Assembly (NCBI RefSeq): GCF_013112225.1
Contig: NZ_JABFHI010000009.1
Location: 1-58,307 of the forward strand
DNA from: Vreelandella azerica
GTDB lineage: Bacteria > Pseudomonadota > Gammaproteobacteria > Pseudomonadales > Halomonadaceae
Direction of reading: 5' to 3'
Length of the DNA stretch: 58,307 bases
Position 1 is the first letter of the stretch, and the number at the start of each line of letters is the position of its first letter. The notes beneath the pieces were generated by a model that saw only the letters and a program-made list of their open reading frames with translations, did not search any database and had not been told where the DNA came from. A program made the translations under genes and the position numbers. This document shows, piece by piece, positions 38,864-48,370 of the stretch.

Positions 38864-40149
38864 TGTCAATGTTAAGACGAATAGGGATGTTGCTGGCTTT
38901 GTGTCTGTTGAGCAGCACAGCGTATGCTAACCTCACCATTGAGATTACGCGGGGCAGTGAGCGTGCCTTGCCGCTTGGTGTTGTGCCTTTTGAACAGGCC
39001 AGCGAACTGTCTGAGGATGTAGCGCAGATTATTCAGGATGACCTGCAGCGCAGTGGCTATTTTGATCCTCTGGAACGTAGCGCCATGTTCGAACAGCCAA
39101 CCCGTGCCGACGAGGTGGAATTTGGCCCTTGGCGATCCCTGGATGTTCGCTATCTGGTGGTCGGGAATGTCGAAGAAACGGCTGATGGATACCGGGTTAG
39201 TGCTGCCTTGATGGATATCAGCGGTCAGCGCCAGATGCTTACTGAAAGCGTTACCACCCAACGTAATGGCCTACGTAGTGCCGCTCACTACCTAAGTGAC
39301 CAGATCTTTGAAGCGATTACCGATATTCGCGGCGCCTTCTCGACACGGATTGCCTATGTCTCCGCCAGTGGCGTGGGTGATAATATGCAGTTTACGCTTT
39401 ATGTGGCTGATAGCGACGGACGCAATAACCAGGAAGTTCTCAGTTCGGATCAGCCCATCCTGTCGCCCGCATGGTCGCCAGATGGCGAGAAGCTTGCTTA
39501 CGTCTCCTTTGAGTCCGGGCGTCCAGCCATTTATGTGCAGCAGGTGGCCTCAGGCCAACGTGTCAAACTGACCGACTTTGAAGGAATCAACAGTGCTCCG
39601 GCCTGGTCGCCTGAAGGCAGACGCCTGGCTATGTCGCTCTCCAAGGATGGCCAGCCTGAAATCTACATCATGAACCTGGCGGATCGCTCACTAACGCGTA
39701 TCACCAACAACAGCAGCATTGATACTGAACCTTCATGGGCGCCGGATGGGCGCAGCCTGTTGTTCACTTCGGATCGTAGCGGTGGCCCGCAGATCTACCG
39801 CTATTCGCTTGCGAGCCAAGAAACACAGCGGCTTACCTTTACCGGCAATTACAACGCTAGAGGTCGCTTTTCACCTGATGGCGAGGATATCTTTCTGATT
39901 CATCGTTCCAGTCGCGGCTATCAGGTAGCGCGACAGGATCTGTCCAGCAATCGACTCGTGGTGCTGAGCGACTCCTCTCAGGATGAATCTCCCAGCGTAG
40001 CGCCTAACGGTACTATGGTCATTTTCGCCACCAAGCGAGGAGGCAATGGAGTATTGAGTGCGGTTTCCGCAGATGGTCGATCGTCTTTCCGGCTACCGTC
40101 ACCTCAAGGTGATGTACGGGAACCTGCCTGGTCACCGTTTATGGATTAA
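38863..40149 (+). CDS. tolB: Tol-Pal system beta-propeller protein TolB
   Basis: Periplasmic protein that binds Pal and TolA, 428 residues. ATG 38863 is chosen: a signal peptide follows ([22 protein letters not shown]) and the mature N-terminus, [21 protein letters not shown], is the family start. An N-terminal D1 domain is followed by a beta-propeller of WSPDG-type repeats ([48 protein letters not shown]). The overlap TGATG with corrected tolA suggests coupled translation. Confidence 0.95.
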   Translation: MSMLRRIGMLLALCLLSSTAYANLTIEITRGSERALPLGVVPFEQASELSEDVAQIIQDDLQRSGYFDPLERSAMFEQPTRADEVEFGPWRSLDVRYLVVGNVEETADGYRVSAALMDISGQRQMLTESVTTQRNGLRSAAHYLSDQIFEAITDIRGAFSTRIAYVSASGVGDNMQFTLYVADSDGRNNQEVLSSDQPILSPAWSPDGEKLAYVSFESGRPAIYVQQVASGQRVKLTDFEGINSAPAWSPEGRRLAMSLSKDGQPEIYIMNLADRSLTRITNNSSIDTEPSWAPDGRSLLFTSDRSGGPQIYRYSLASQETQRLTFTGNYNARGRFSPDGEDIFLIHRSSRGYQVARQDLSSNRLVVLSDSSQDESPSVAPNGTMVIFATKRGGNGVLSAVSADGRSSFRLPSPQGDVREPAWSPFMD

Positions 40150-40213
40150 TCCATAAATGTTTTCAGCTAACTCAGGTTTCATTTCTTTTACTGTTCAGAC
40201 AAGGGGTCTGATA

Positions 40214-40779
40214 ATGCAAGTCAAATCACTGGTTCGTTTATTTGCTGTGGCGTTCTCAATCACCATCATCGCGGGCTGCTCCAGTACGGGGGCACTCAGG
40301 GGAGTGATGCCTACGGCACCCAGCAAGGTTCAGGTAGCTCTTCCGGTAGCAGCTCGGCCGGTGCTTCGACCACAGGTATCAGCGGTACTGGGCAGTACGG
40401 TTCGACATCTGGCAGCAGGTCATCAGCTGGGCAACAGGCAGATTCCAGAATTCCTTCTGCACGTACCATCTACTTTGATTTCGACCGCGACACGATCAAA
40501 AGTGAATTTGAATCTGTTGTCATGGCTCACGCCCGTTACCTGCGCGCCAATCCAAGTGCCCAGGTCACTCTTCATGGTCATACTGATGAACGCGGCACCC
40601 GTGAGTACAACCTGGCACTGGGTGAACGTCGTGCAAATGCTGTTCAGCGTTTCCTGAATATTCAGGGCGTTTCCAACAGTCAGATGAGCGTGGTGAGCTA
40701 CGGCGAAGAGCGCCCGGCAGCCCGTGGCAGCGATGAAAGTGCCTACTCCCAGAATCGTCGGGTTGTCTTTGATTATTAA
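40214..40779 (+). pseudogene. pal: Peptidoglycan-associated lipoprotein Pal, frameshifted
   Basis: Outer-membrane lipoprotein that anchors peptidoglycan and completes Tol-Pal. ATG 40214 leads a signal ending in lipobox IIAGC followed by SSTG. In the G run 40288-40292 one base is missing; adding it gives a Gly/Ser-rich linker and then the OmpA-like domain: ARTIYFDFDRDTIK, the peptidoglycan-binding HTDERGTREYNLALGERRA, and C-terminal RRVVFDY. As written the frame reads nonsense after GALRG. The domain is fully conserved, so the gene is probably intact in the cell. Confidence 0.9.
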
Positions 40780-40898
40780 GCGGCCAGTGCTGTTAACCGG
40801 CCAGTGAACTAATGTTGAGCAAAGGGCAGTGCTGTCTTGGATACGCGTTGGATCCACAGATCAGTCACTGCCTTTTGTGTTTGAATTAAGGTGGTTTT

Positions 40899-41831
40899 AT
40901 GAATCGCAGTCTCGCAATATGGCGCCACAGCCTGTCAGAGCCGAAAAGGCCTGCAGCTCATCATGGTAAAACGCTTTTTGGACTGCCCGCTTGTGCAATG
41001 GGGCTGACGTTTTCGCTGAGCCTGATGACTGCTCCGGTAGCGCTTGCCCAGCAGCCCATCGTGCAGGACCTATCGGCGTCATCGACAAGCAGTTTTTATC
41101 AGCAGGCGGATACCCAGACAGCGACTGATGGTGCGCTGGTGATGTTTAATCAGGTTCAGGAGCATCAACGGGAAATTCAGGAGTTGCGCGGCCAGATTGA
41201 GAAATTACGCTACGAGCTCGAGCAGTTGCGCAATCAGGGCCAACAGCGCTATCTGGATACCGATGACCGTCTGACAGCGTTGGAAAGTAGCGTTTCTACC
41301 GATAATGTCGAACAATCTTTGGATGGCGACGTTATACCTGTCAATACTTCTGAGTTGAATAACGCATCTGAAGCTAGCGACGAGGCAGCGGAGGTTTCCA
41401 CCGAAGAAAACGATACTCCTGTGTCTGACAGGCCTAGCGCCAGCACAACATCTCCAGAAGTACAGGAAGCCTATCAGGCAGCCTTTGCTTTTGTCCAAGC
41501 GCGTGAATTCGATGACGCAATTAGTGCTTTTAATGCGTTTGTTGCTGATTACCCGGATACCCGCCTGACGCCCAACGGTTATTATTGGTTAGGTGAGTTG
41601 CACGCTGCCAATGACGATCTGGGTGACGCTGAAGTATCATTTGAAAAGGTTATCAATGATTTTGACGGTAACAACAAGGTGGCAGATGCGCTCTACAAGC
41701 TTGGCCTTGTGAAAGCCCGCCAGGGAGAAGCCGAGCATAGCCGCGAACTGCTGAACCGGGTACGTGAAGACTTTCCGGAAAGTAGCGCCGCCGGGCTTGC
41801 GGGTGATTTTCTGCGCCAGATGCCCGAGTAA
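40899..41831 (+). CDS. cpoB: Cell division coordinator CpoB (YbgF)
   Basis: Periplasmic protein that ties Tol action to peptidoglycan synthesis, 310 residues. The N-terminal signal peptide ends near ALAQQ; a coiled-coil trimerisation segment follows (EHQREIQELRGQIEKLRYEL), then an acidic linker, and C-terminal TPR repeats (YQAAFAFVQAREFDDAISAF, YWLGELHAANDDLGDAEVSF, ALYKLGLVKARQGE). It starts 119 bases after pal, with AAGG upstream. Confidence 0.92.
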   Translation: MNRSLAIWRHSLSEPKRPAAHHGKTLFGLPACAMGLTFSLSLMTAPVALAQQPIVQDLSASSTSSFYQQADTQTATDGALVMFNQVQEHQREIQELRGQIEKLRYELEQLRNQGQQRYLDTDDRLTALESSVSTDNVEQSLDGDVIPVNTSELNNASEASDEAAEVSTEENDTPVSDRPSASTTSPEVQEAYQAAFAFVQAREFDDAISAFNAFVADYPDTRLTPNGYYWLGELHAANDDLGDAEVSFEKVINDFDGNNKVADALYKLGLVKARQGEAEHSRELLNRVREDFPESSAAGLAGDFLRQMPE

Positions 41832-41891
41832 AGCCGTTCCGATAAGCTCATTTCAATAACATCGTCTATCTATTCATTTAAAGGAAATGCC

Positions 41892-42653
41892 ATGAGCTGC
41901 AAGATTGACTACCAAGCGCCTGCTGATCTTCTGGCAAATCGTATTATTCTGGTTACCGGCGCCGGTGACGGTATCGGCCGAGCAGCCGCTCTTGCTTATG
42001 CTCGTCATGGTGCCACCGTCATCTTGCTGGGCAGAACCATCGCTAAACTGGAAAAGGTTTACGATGAAATTGAAGCGGCAGGTGGCCCGCAGCCGGCTAT
42101 CTTTCCGCTTAATTTTGAGGGCGCCACGCTCAAGGACTATCAGGATATGGCGCAGACGCTGAACACAGAGTTCGGGCGCCTGGATGGCATCTTACACAAC
42201 GCAGGCTTACTGGGGCGCATCACCCCGTTTGAGCAATATAACCCTGAGCTATGGGCGCAGGTCATGCAGGTCAATATCAATGGCCCCATCTGGATGACCC
42301 AGGCACTCTTGCCTTTGACGGAAGCATCTGAGGATGCTTCTATCATCTTTACCTCATCAAGTGTTGGTCGTAAAGGCCGTGCCTATTGGGGCGCTTATTC
42401 TGTTTCCAAGTTTGCCACTGAAGGCTTTATGGAAGTGCTCGCAGATGAGCTTGATAACCAGCCTAACGTGCGGGTAAACACCCTCAACCCAGGGGCGACG
42501 CTGACCCAGATGCGGCGCACCGCCTACCCAGGCGAAGACCCGGAGACCTTGCGTACGCCGGAAGATATCATGCCCACCTATCTGTGGCTGATGGGCCCTG
42601 ACAGCACGGGTATCAGCGGTGAAAAATGGGATGCCCAGCCGCCGCGTAGTTAA
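41892..42653 (+). CDS. yciK: YciK-like short-chain oxidoreductase
   Basis: NAD(P)-binding SDR protein of 253 residues. Motifs: VTGAGDGIGRAAALAYARHGATV (cofactor), HNAG (residues about 96-99), Ser region IIFTSSSVGRKG and YSVSK. The FTSSSVGRKGRAYWGAYSVSKFA segment is characteristic of YciK. Substrate is unknown in the family. In pseudomonads yciK sits with mupP and ubiG; here it converges on them. Confidence 0.88.
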   Translation: MSCKIDYQAPADLLANRIILVTGAGDGIGRAAALAYARHGATVILLGRTIAKLEKVYDEIEAAGGPQPAIFPLNFEGATLKDYQDMAQTLNTEFGRLDGILHNAGLLGRITPFEQYNPELWAQVMQVNINGPIWMTQALLPLTEASEDASIIFTSSSVGRKGRAYWGAYSVSKFATEGFMEVLADELDNQPNVRVNTLNPGATLTQMRRTAYPGEDPETLRTPEDIMPTYLWLMGPDSTGISGEKWDAQPPRS

Positions 42654-42725
42654 GATATGAACAGCTAAGATATGAAAAGCTGGGGCTTAAAATATAGGGG
42701 TTACAATATAGGTTAATGAGAAATA

Positions 42726-43381
42726 TCAAGATGGCTTCGGCAAGGCGTTGACCAATTCAGCGCAGTCGGCAAACCACACATCTGACGGCCATTTCCGGTA
42801 GTCGTCCTGTTCAGCGATATAACCGTAACCCACCGCCACAGCATGCATATTGGCCGCTTTGGCGGCTTCCATATCGCGCAGATGGTCGCCAACATACCAG
42901 CAGTCTGCAGGTGCGACGCCCAAGCGGCGAGCAGCTTCCCATAAGGGCTCAGGGGCAGGTTTCTTGACCGCCAGGTCATCTGCACACAACAGGGCACCCG
43001 GAGAGAGCGTCAAGGCCTGCAGTAAAGGTTCTGTATAGCGACGTGGCTTGTTGGTCACAATGCCCCAGGGCCTTTTCAGCGTTTCCCATTGATGCAGCCA
43101 CTCGTCCAGCGGCGAAAAACTCGGCTATGAGTAGCAACCGCCTGCTCGTAGGCATCCAGCAACCACTGCCTTGCCGCACCATGTTCTGGTGCACTGGCCT
43201 CCAGCCCCAGTGCCAGAGTGACCAAGGCGCTACCACCGTTGGACACTTCTCTGCGAATAGTCGCAAACGGCAGCGGCGGCAAGCCGTGATGCCCGCGCAG
43301 CCGATTGGTTGCATTAGCCAGGTCAGGGGCGGTGTCAACCAGGGTGCCGTCCAAATCAAACAGAATAGCCTTGGGCGTCAT
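42726..43381 (-). pseudogene. MupP-like HAD phosphatase (Gph family), frameshifted
   Basis: HAD-superfamily phosphatase. Motif I is FDLDGTLVDTAPDL; the frame breaks in the A run 43115-43119 (T run on the coding strand), where one added base continues VFSPLDEWLHQWETLKRPWGIVTNKP; motif III Lys lies in LAVKKPAPEPLWEAA and the motif IV acidic site in YVGDHLRDMEAAKAANM. It overlaps the ubiG stop by four bases. Because pseudomonad MupP (MurNAc-6-phosphate phosphatase of cell-wall recycling) is encoded beside ubiG and yciK, MupP is more likely than phosphoglycolate phosphatase Gph. Sequence alone does not decide. Confidence 0.82.
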
Positions 43382-44124
43382 GCGTCATCACCTCGACGAC
43401 AATGCATCATGTAGTTGACCGATACATCATGCGGGTCGAGCCGATAGCGTTTCAGTAGTGGGTTATAGGTCAGGCCGGTTTGCTCGCTGACCTCAAGCTG
43501 GCTGGTTCGGCACCAGGTCGCCATTTCCGAAGGGCGAATAAACTTGGCATGTTGATGGGTGCCACGCGGTAGCAAGTGGAGCAGGTACTCGGCGCCTACA
43601 ATGGCAAAGGCATAGGACTTGGGCGTACGGTTCAGGGTAGAGAAGAAGACGTGCCCGCCCGGGCGTACCAGCTGGCTGCACGCGGCTACTACTGAAGCGG
43701 GGTCTGGCACGTGTTCGAGCATTTCCATGCAGGTCACCACATCGAACTCTCCAGGGTGATGGCTGGCAAAGTCTTCGACGGCACACAGCTCATAGTGGAT
43801 CTCAACGCCGCTTTCCTCTGCATGCAGACGAGCTACATTAAGAGGGGCTTCTCCCATATCAATGCCGGTGACCTCGGCGCCGCGGTGAGCCATGGACTGG
43901 CTGAGGATTCCGCCACCACAACCAACATCAAGCACACGTTTTCCAGCCAGCCCGGCGCGCGCGTCAATAAAGTCCAGGCGCAGTGGGTTGATATCATGCA
44001 ACGGCTTGAATTCACCGGTCTTGTCCCACCAGCGGCTGGCCAGGGCTTCAAATTTTGCCACTTCGGCAGGGTCAACGTTGTTCTGAGAACCCGGTGCGGT
44101 ACTATCCTGAGGTATTGCTTGCAT
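43378..44124 (-). CDS. ubiG: Bifunctional 3-demethylubiquinone/2-polyprenyl-6-hydroxyphenol O-methyltransferase
   Basis: SAM-dependent O-methyltransferase performing two steps of ubiquinone synthesis. [30 protein letters not shown] is the family N-terminus (UbiG signature, with WWD); SAM motif I is [12 protein letters not shown]; motif II/III regions [11 protein letters not shown] and [16 protein letters not shown] follow. 248 residues. The ATG has AGGAAG upstream and its stop overlaps the MupP-like start. Confidence 0.95.
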   Translation of the reverse strand: MQAIPQDSTAPGSQNNVDPAEVAKFEALASRWWDKTGEFKPLHDINPLRLDFIDARAGLAGKRVLDVGCGGGILSQSMAHRGAEVTGIDMGEAPLNVARLHAEESGVEIHYELCAVEDFASHHPGEFDVVTCMEMLEHVPDPASVVAACSQLVRPGGHVFFSTLNRTPKSYAFAIVGAEYLLHLLPRGTHQHAKFIRPSEMATWCRTSQLEVSEQTGLTYNPLLKRYRLDPHDVSVNYMMHCRRGDDA

Positions 44125-44245
44125 TTTTAGCTTCCTGCGTCGTTAAACGAGCATGAACCCGTGTGTGGGTGTGTATAGGTGTGTCGTGTATGATAACCAT
44201 TCTATCTAACCATTCCTGGGTCGTAACGCATAAAAGGACCTTTGT

Positions 44246-44350
44246 ATGATTCGTAAGGTTGTACTTTCCGTAGCAGGCTTTGGCAATCGCTGTTTACCGG
44301 CTTCCATGTCAATCCCGAAAGAGATGACTTGTTATACCCGGGAGCCTTGA
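44246..44350 (+). pseudogene. galU: galU remnant (first 27 or so codons only)
   Basis: A 34-codon reading frame with an intact ribosome-binding site (AAAAGGA) whose first part closely follows the start of UTP-glucose-1-phosphate uridylyltransferase: MIRKVVLSVAGFGNRCLPAS, then MSIPKEM. In GalU proteins this reads with PVAGLGTR and K-x-IPKEMLP. Here Pro is Ser, the Thr of the GxGTR nucleotide loop is Asn, and the Lys is Met; after IPKEM the sequence is unrelated and stops at 44348. The remaining 260 or so codons are absent. The ugd-like start lies 4 bases past the stop, so galU seems to have been removed with only its 5' end left. Confidence 0.75.
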
Positions 44351-44353
44351 GCG

Positions 44354-45646
44354 ATGCGGATATTTATCTACGGTAGTGAGCTAAGTGCGGCAACGGCTGC
44401 CGCCGCGCTTTCCTGGGTGGGGCATCATGTGCATTGGCTTGCGCATGAATCTGAGCCCTGGGAAAAGCTTGAGCTGGCTGGCTGGATGCACCGTGAACCC
44501 CACCTGCTGAAACAGCTTGAGGAGAGCAGGGCAGAAGGCACCCTGACCATCGAGCAACAGGCAGACGCTATTTCTCAAGCGGATGTCATTTGGCTGGCGT
44601 TATCTCCTGAACAGCGCAGCGATGCGGCTAGTCTGATCACCCGCGCTTCCGCCAAGGCACCCGCCAGCCTGCTGCTGATCAACAATTCGACCTTTCCCGT
44701 TGGGGAAACCGAGCGCCTGCAAGGGCTTTTGCAAGAAAGCCAGCTGGGAGTTGCCCTGCCAGATATGCTGGAAGAAGGCCGCGCATGGCTGACGTTTACA
44801 CGGCCAACCCGTTGGCTACTCGGCTGCGACGATGCGGAAAGTGAACGCTTGGTCAGGGAATTACTGCGGGCTTTTAACCGTCGCAGTGAAATTTTTCAGA
44901 GTATGCCCCGTCGAGCTGCCGAACTTACCAAACTGGCGATTAACGGCATGCTGGCGACACGGATCAGTTTCATGAATGAAATTGCCGGGCTGGCAGATAC
45001 ACTCGGGGTAGATGTTGAGTACGTTCGTCAAGGGATGGGCGCCGATACCCGTATCGGCTTTGAATACCTGTATCCGGGGTGCGGTTTTGGTGGCCCCAAC
45101 TTTTCACGCGATCTGATGCGCTTGGCGGATGTCCAGTTTTCCAGCGGCCGGGCATCGGCATTGCTTGAACAGGTCATGGATATCAACGAAAACAAGAAAG
45201 AAACCCTGTTTCGCAAGCTGTGGGCGCATTTCGATGGCAACCTCCAGGGTAAGACCATCGCTATCTGGGGCGCGGCATTCAAGCCGGGCACAGCACGCAT
45301 TGACCAGGCGCCGGTATTGACGCTACTGGAGTCACTCTGGGCACAGGGCGTCAAGGTGCAACTGCATGACCCGGCGGCCATTCCTGCTCTGCTGGACGCC
45401 GTTGGTGAACGTGCCGACCTGACCACCTTTGAGGATGACCCCTACCTGGCTTGCGAGCAGGCTGATGCCCTGATGCTGGTAACCGAGTGGAAAGCCTACT
45501 GGAATCCTGACTGGCAGAAACTGCACCAACTGCTCAACGCCAAACTGATACTGGACGGACGAAACATCTATGATCCAGCATTTGTGGCAAGCTGTGGCCT
45601 AGACTATCGAGGTATCGGCCGCCGCGCCGACGTCATCGCCCATTGA
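44354..45646 (+). CDS. UDP-glucose/nucleotide-sugar dehydrogenase-like protein without catalytic cysteine
   Basis: A 430-residue member of the UDP-glucose dehydrogenase superfamily by its middle region: NNSTFPVGETERL, KLAINGMLATRISFMNE (K193, N197), DTRIGFEYLYPGCGFGG, and the C-terminal WGAAFKPGTARIDQAP and LILDGRNIYDP. Two key sites are lost. The N-terminal GxGYVG cofactor loop reads YGSELSAATAA, and the active-site motif GFGGSCFPKD reads GFGGPNFSRD, putting Asn249 in place of the catalytic Cys and Arg for Lys. It probably does not oxidise UDP-glucose and could be a binding or regulatory pseudoenzyme. It is in one transcript direction with the coiled-coil gene and tamA. GGAG lies upstream of the ATG. 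Confidence 0.8.
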   Translation: MRIFIYGSELSAATAAAALSWVGHHVHWLAHESEPWEKLELAGWMHREPHLLKQLEESRAEGTLTIEQQADAISQADVIWLALSPEQRSDAASLITRASAKAPASLLLINNSTFPVGETERLQGLLQESQLGVALPDMLEEGRAWLTFTRPTRWLLGCDDAESERLVRELLRAFNRRSEIFQSMPRRAAELTKLAINGMLATRISFMNEIAGLADTLGVDVEYVRQGMGADTRIGFEYLYPGCGFGGPNFSRDLMRLADVQFSSGRASALLEQVMDINENKKETLFRKLWAHFDGNLQGKTIAIWGAAFKPGTARIDQAPVLTLLESLWAQGVKVQLHDPAAIPALLDAVGERADLTTFEDDPYLACEQADALMLVTEWKAYWNPDWQKLHQLLNAKLILDGRNIYDPAFVASCGLDYRGIGRRADVIAH

Positions 45647-45655
45647 GGAGAACCC

Positions 45656-46450
45656 ATGTCTGAATCCGCTGCGTCAAGACGTATTGTCCCTGATGTTGAG
45701 CAAAGCGTCAGTGCACAACATCTGCGCTACCGGAAGGGCCCTGCCATCTGGCCGATCTGGCTGGCCCTGGTGGCCATATCAGCACTGCTCGCCGCTGCCG
45801 CCGCAGGGCTCTGGTATGAACGCGAACGCCTGCTTGATGAGGTAAATGGGCTTAGCGGCGAGGTCTCCAATATGCATGCTCGGCTGGATTCTGGTGATAC
45901 TCAGGTAGAGGAGACCATTACGCTACTGCAAGCTCAGATGAGCACCCTGTTTCAGGAGCAGGATCAGTTGGGGATGGCATTGAACGATACACGTAGCGAG
46001 CTTTTCAGTTTGATACCTGCCAGCGAGGATACCGTATCGGCAGAGACCCTGGATAAGCTGATGGAACAAATCAGCTCCCAGCAGGAAGCAGCCGCTGAAC
46101 GTGATCGCCAGTTGTCGGAACTTGACACTTCCCTTGAAGCACTTGAACAGGCCAGCACCCAGGCTCGGCAAGAACTGGTAGATGAAATAGCCAGCCTGAT
46201 AACACAACTTGAACGTCAGGAATCTGGCCTGTTGGCAAACATAGAAGCGCTGAGAGCAGAGCAACAAGTCCTGCAGAATCGTGTACAGGATCTGGAAGAG
46301 GCTAATATCGTCAGTTCTTCAGAGGTGACAAATCAAATTGCCGCGGCACAACAAACCTGGCAGGAGGAACTGAATGCTCTGGAAAGTGATCTACGTCAGA
46401 TCAGGCAAGCGCAATTGGCCTTCAGCGCTCAGTTGGAAATGCTCAGATGA
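45656..46450 (+). CDS. Membrane-anchored coiled-coil protein upstream of tamA
   Basis: A 264-residue protein of unrecognised family. A short N-terminal basic/charged tail is followed by one membrane helix (about residues 35-57, AISALLAAAAAGLWY). The remainder, about 60-264, is continuous Glu/Gln/Leu-rich coiled coil (for example ETLDKLMEQISSQQEAAAER). Orientation would put the coiled coil in the periplasm. It begins 9 bases after the dehydrogenase-like gene, with TGAGGAG upstream, and ends 35 bases before tamA, so it is part of the same operon. Length and polarity suggest a periplasmic spacer or scaffold, but this is inference. Confidence 0.65.
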   Translation: MSESAASRRIVPDVEQSVSAQHLRYRKGPAIWPIWLALVAISALLAAAAAGLWYERERLLDEVNGLSGEVSNMHARLDSGDTQVEETITLLQAQMSTLFQEQDQLGMALNDTRSELFSLIPASEDTVSAETLDKLMEQISSQQEAAAERDRQLSELDTSLEALEQASTQARQELVDEIASLITQLERQESGLLANIEALRAEQQVLQNRVQDLEEANIVSSSEVTNQIAAAQQTWQEELNALESDLRQIRQAQLAFSAQLEMLR

Positions 46451-46485
46451 CAACCGGCTGAGCCATTTAGCTAGGAAACGAATCC

Positions 46486-48361
46486 ATGGATAATTCTTGC
46501 CGAGGAAAGGCAATCAAGCGATTACTGACGGGCAGTGTGTTATCGCTGGTATGCGTCTCATCTTCACTATGGGCGTTTGAGGTTAACGTCGAAGGGGTTG
46601 AGGAGGAGGTCAGCGACAACATCAATGCTTATATCAAGGCGCTCAAGGTGAATGAGTTTTCCGAAGTGCGCCTGGAAGGCGAAATTCGCAGACGCGTTGC
46701 TGAAGCCATGCGGCCTTTCGGGTATTACGAGCCTGATATCAACTTGACGCTGGAAGATGGCAAAAGCGGCGTTAACATACAGATTGATCCCGGTCAGCCG
46801 GTGACGATTGAAGTCTTATCTCTCGAGCTTAATGGCGACGCCAGTGAGGATGCTCCCTTTGTCAGGGCTGTCGAGGATTTCCCGCTAGAGCAGGGAGATG
46901 TGCTGCGCCATAGCCCTTGGGATAGCCTACGCGACCGGCTATCGACTCTGGCTCTGGAGCGTGGCTACTTCAACTGGCAGTTTGCGGATAGACGCATGGA
47001 AGTAAGGCCCTACTTGAACAGTGCGCGCCTTTATATGGATTTCGATAGCGGGCGGCGCTACCGCTTTGGTGATATCCATACAAGGGGAAGCCACATAGAG
47101 CCTGAGCGCCTTGAAAAAATGCGGCCCTTTGAGTTGAACGAGCCATACCTTGCCGAATCAATCGCCGAATACAATCAGCGCCTGTCAGAAACTGGCTGGT
47201 TCAAAGCCGTTACTGTACGCCCACGCTTAGCTGATCCGGCAGAACTGATGACAGTGACACCGACGGAACAATCCGCTTCCATGTGGTGGCAGGAAGCGAC
47301 TGGGCGTGAAATAGCCGATAGCTCACCGTTAATTGAAAATATCAGCCTGGATGCCATGCGCAGCGCCCTGAACGTCAGTCCTTCGGACAATGTCTCAATG
47401 CCCATTGATATCAGCGTTGAACCCGCTGATCGCCACCAGTTCGAGGTGGGTGTCGGATTTGCTACGGATGTCGGGCCGCGGATGAGCTTTTCCTGGCAGC
47501 AGCCCTGGGTCAACCGCTTTGGCCATAGCCTTGACAACGACCTGTATATTTCGGCACCTGAACAGCGATTCTCCGGTGAATACACTATTCCACTGGATGA
47601 CCCCCTCAAAGATAGCTATCAGCTGCAATACGGTATCAAGCATCAAGACGATAATGACACCCGTACCCTGGAAGGTTCCCTGCAGATTGCCAGACGCTGG
47701 AAATTCGATAACGACTGGGAGCAATCTGTCTATGTACGCACCACTTACGAAGATTTCACCCAAGGTGGGGAATCAGACAAGGTCTGGTTACTTTATCCCG
47801 GTGTGCAATGGACGCGTATCCGCACCCGTGAACAGCGCTTTCCCGTCTGGGGTGATCGCCAGAAACTGTCGATCGAGTACTCAGATACGTTCTGGGGGTC
47901 TGATGCCCAATTCCTGCGGGTCAACGGCGATACCCAGTGGATCCGCATGATCGGTAACGACAACCGTTTTGTCGGTGGCCTGGGTATCGGCGCTATTGAA
48001 ACGGATGACTTTGATCGTATCCCCCATCCTTGCGCTTTTTTGCGGGCGGAGACCGCAGCGTACGGGGTTACTCCTATGAAAGCCTTTCACCGCGCAATGC
48101 CGAAGGGCGGCTGCGCGGCGGACAACAGCTGCTGACAGCCAGCCTTGAATATCAACGCAGAGTGACAGGCAACTGGTGGGGGCGGCGTTTGCTGATACCG
48201 GCGATGCCTTCGACAATTGGGGCCCTGACAGCCTGAAGACCGGCGCCGGACTCGGCGTACGCTGGGTCTCGCCGGTTGGGCCCATTCGTCTTGATGTCGC
48301 CCATCCCTTTGATCACGAAGACGATTGGCGATTGCATTTCTCTATCGGGCCTGAGTTCTAG
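46486..48361 (+). pseudogene. tamA: Translocation and assembly module protein TamA, two frame breaks
   Basis: Outer-membrane Omp85-family protein that works with TamB in lipid or outer-membrane-protein transport. A signal peptide ends near SLWA; three POTRA domains follow (about 30-260), then the 16-strand barrel (SFSWQQPWVNRFGHSLDNDL to WVSPVGPIRLDVAHPFD). The frame breaks at the C run 48021-48025 and again at the G run 48178-48182. Adding one base to each restores [18 protein letters not shown] (with the Omp85 VRGY/F motif) and [12 protein letters not shown], then the C-terminal strand ending in F at 48358. Both breaks look like homopolymer errors; the protein is otherwise full length. Confidence 0.88.
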
Positions 48362-48370
48362 GAGTTGCCT

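Noticed and set aside
40801..40876. Terminator or attenuator between pal and cpoB
   Set aside because: The only inverted repeat (AAAGGGCAGTG against CACTGCCTTTT) has a bulge and a loop of about 35 bases; support is too weak.
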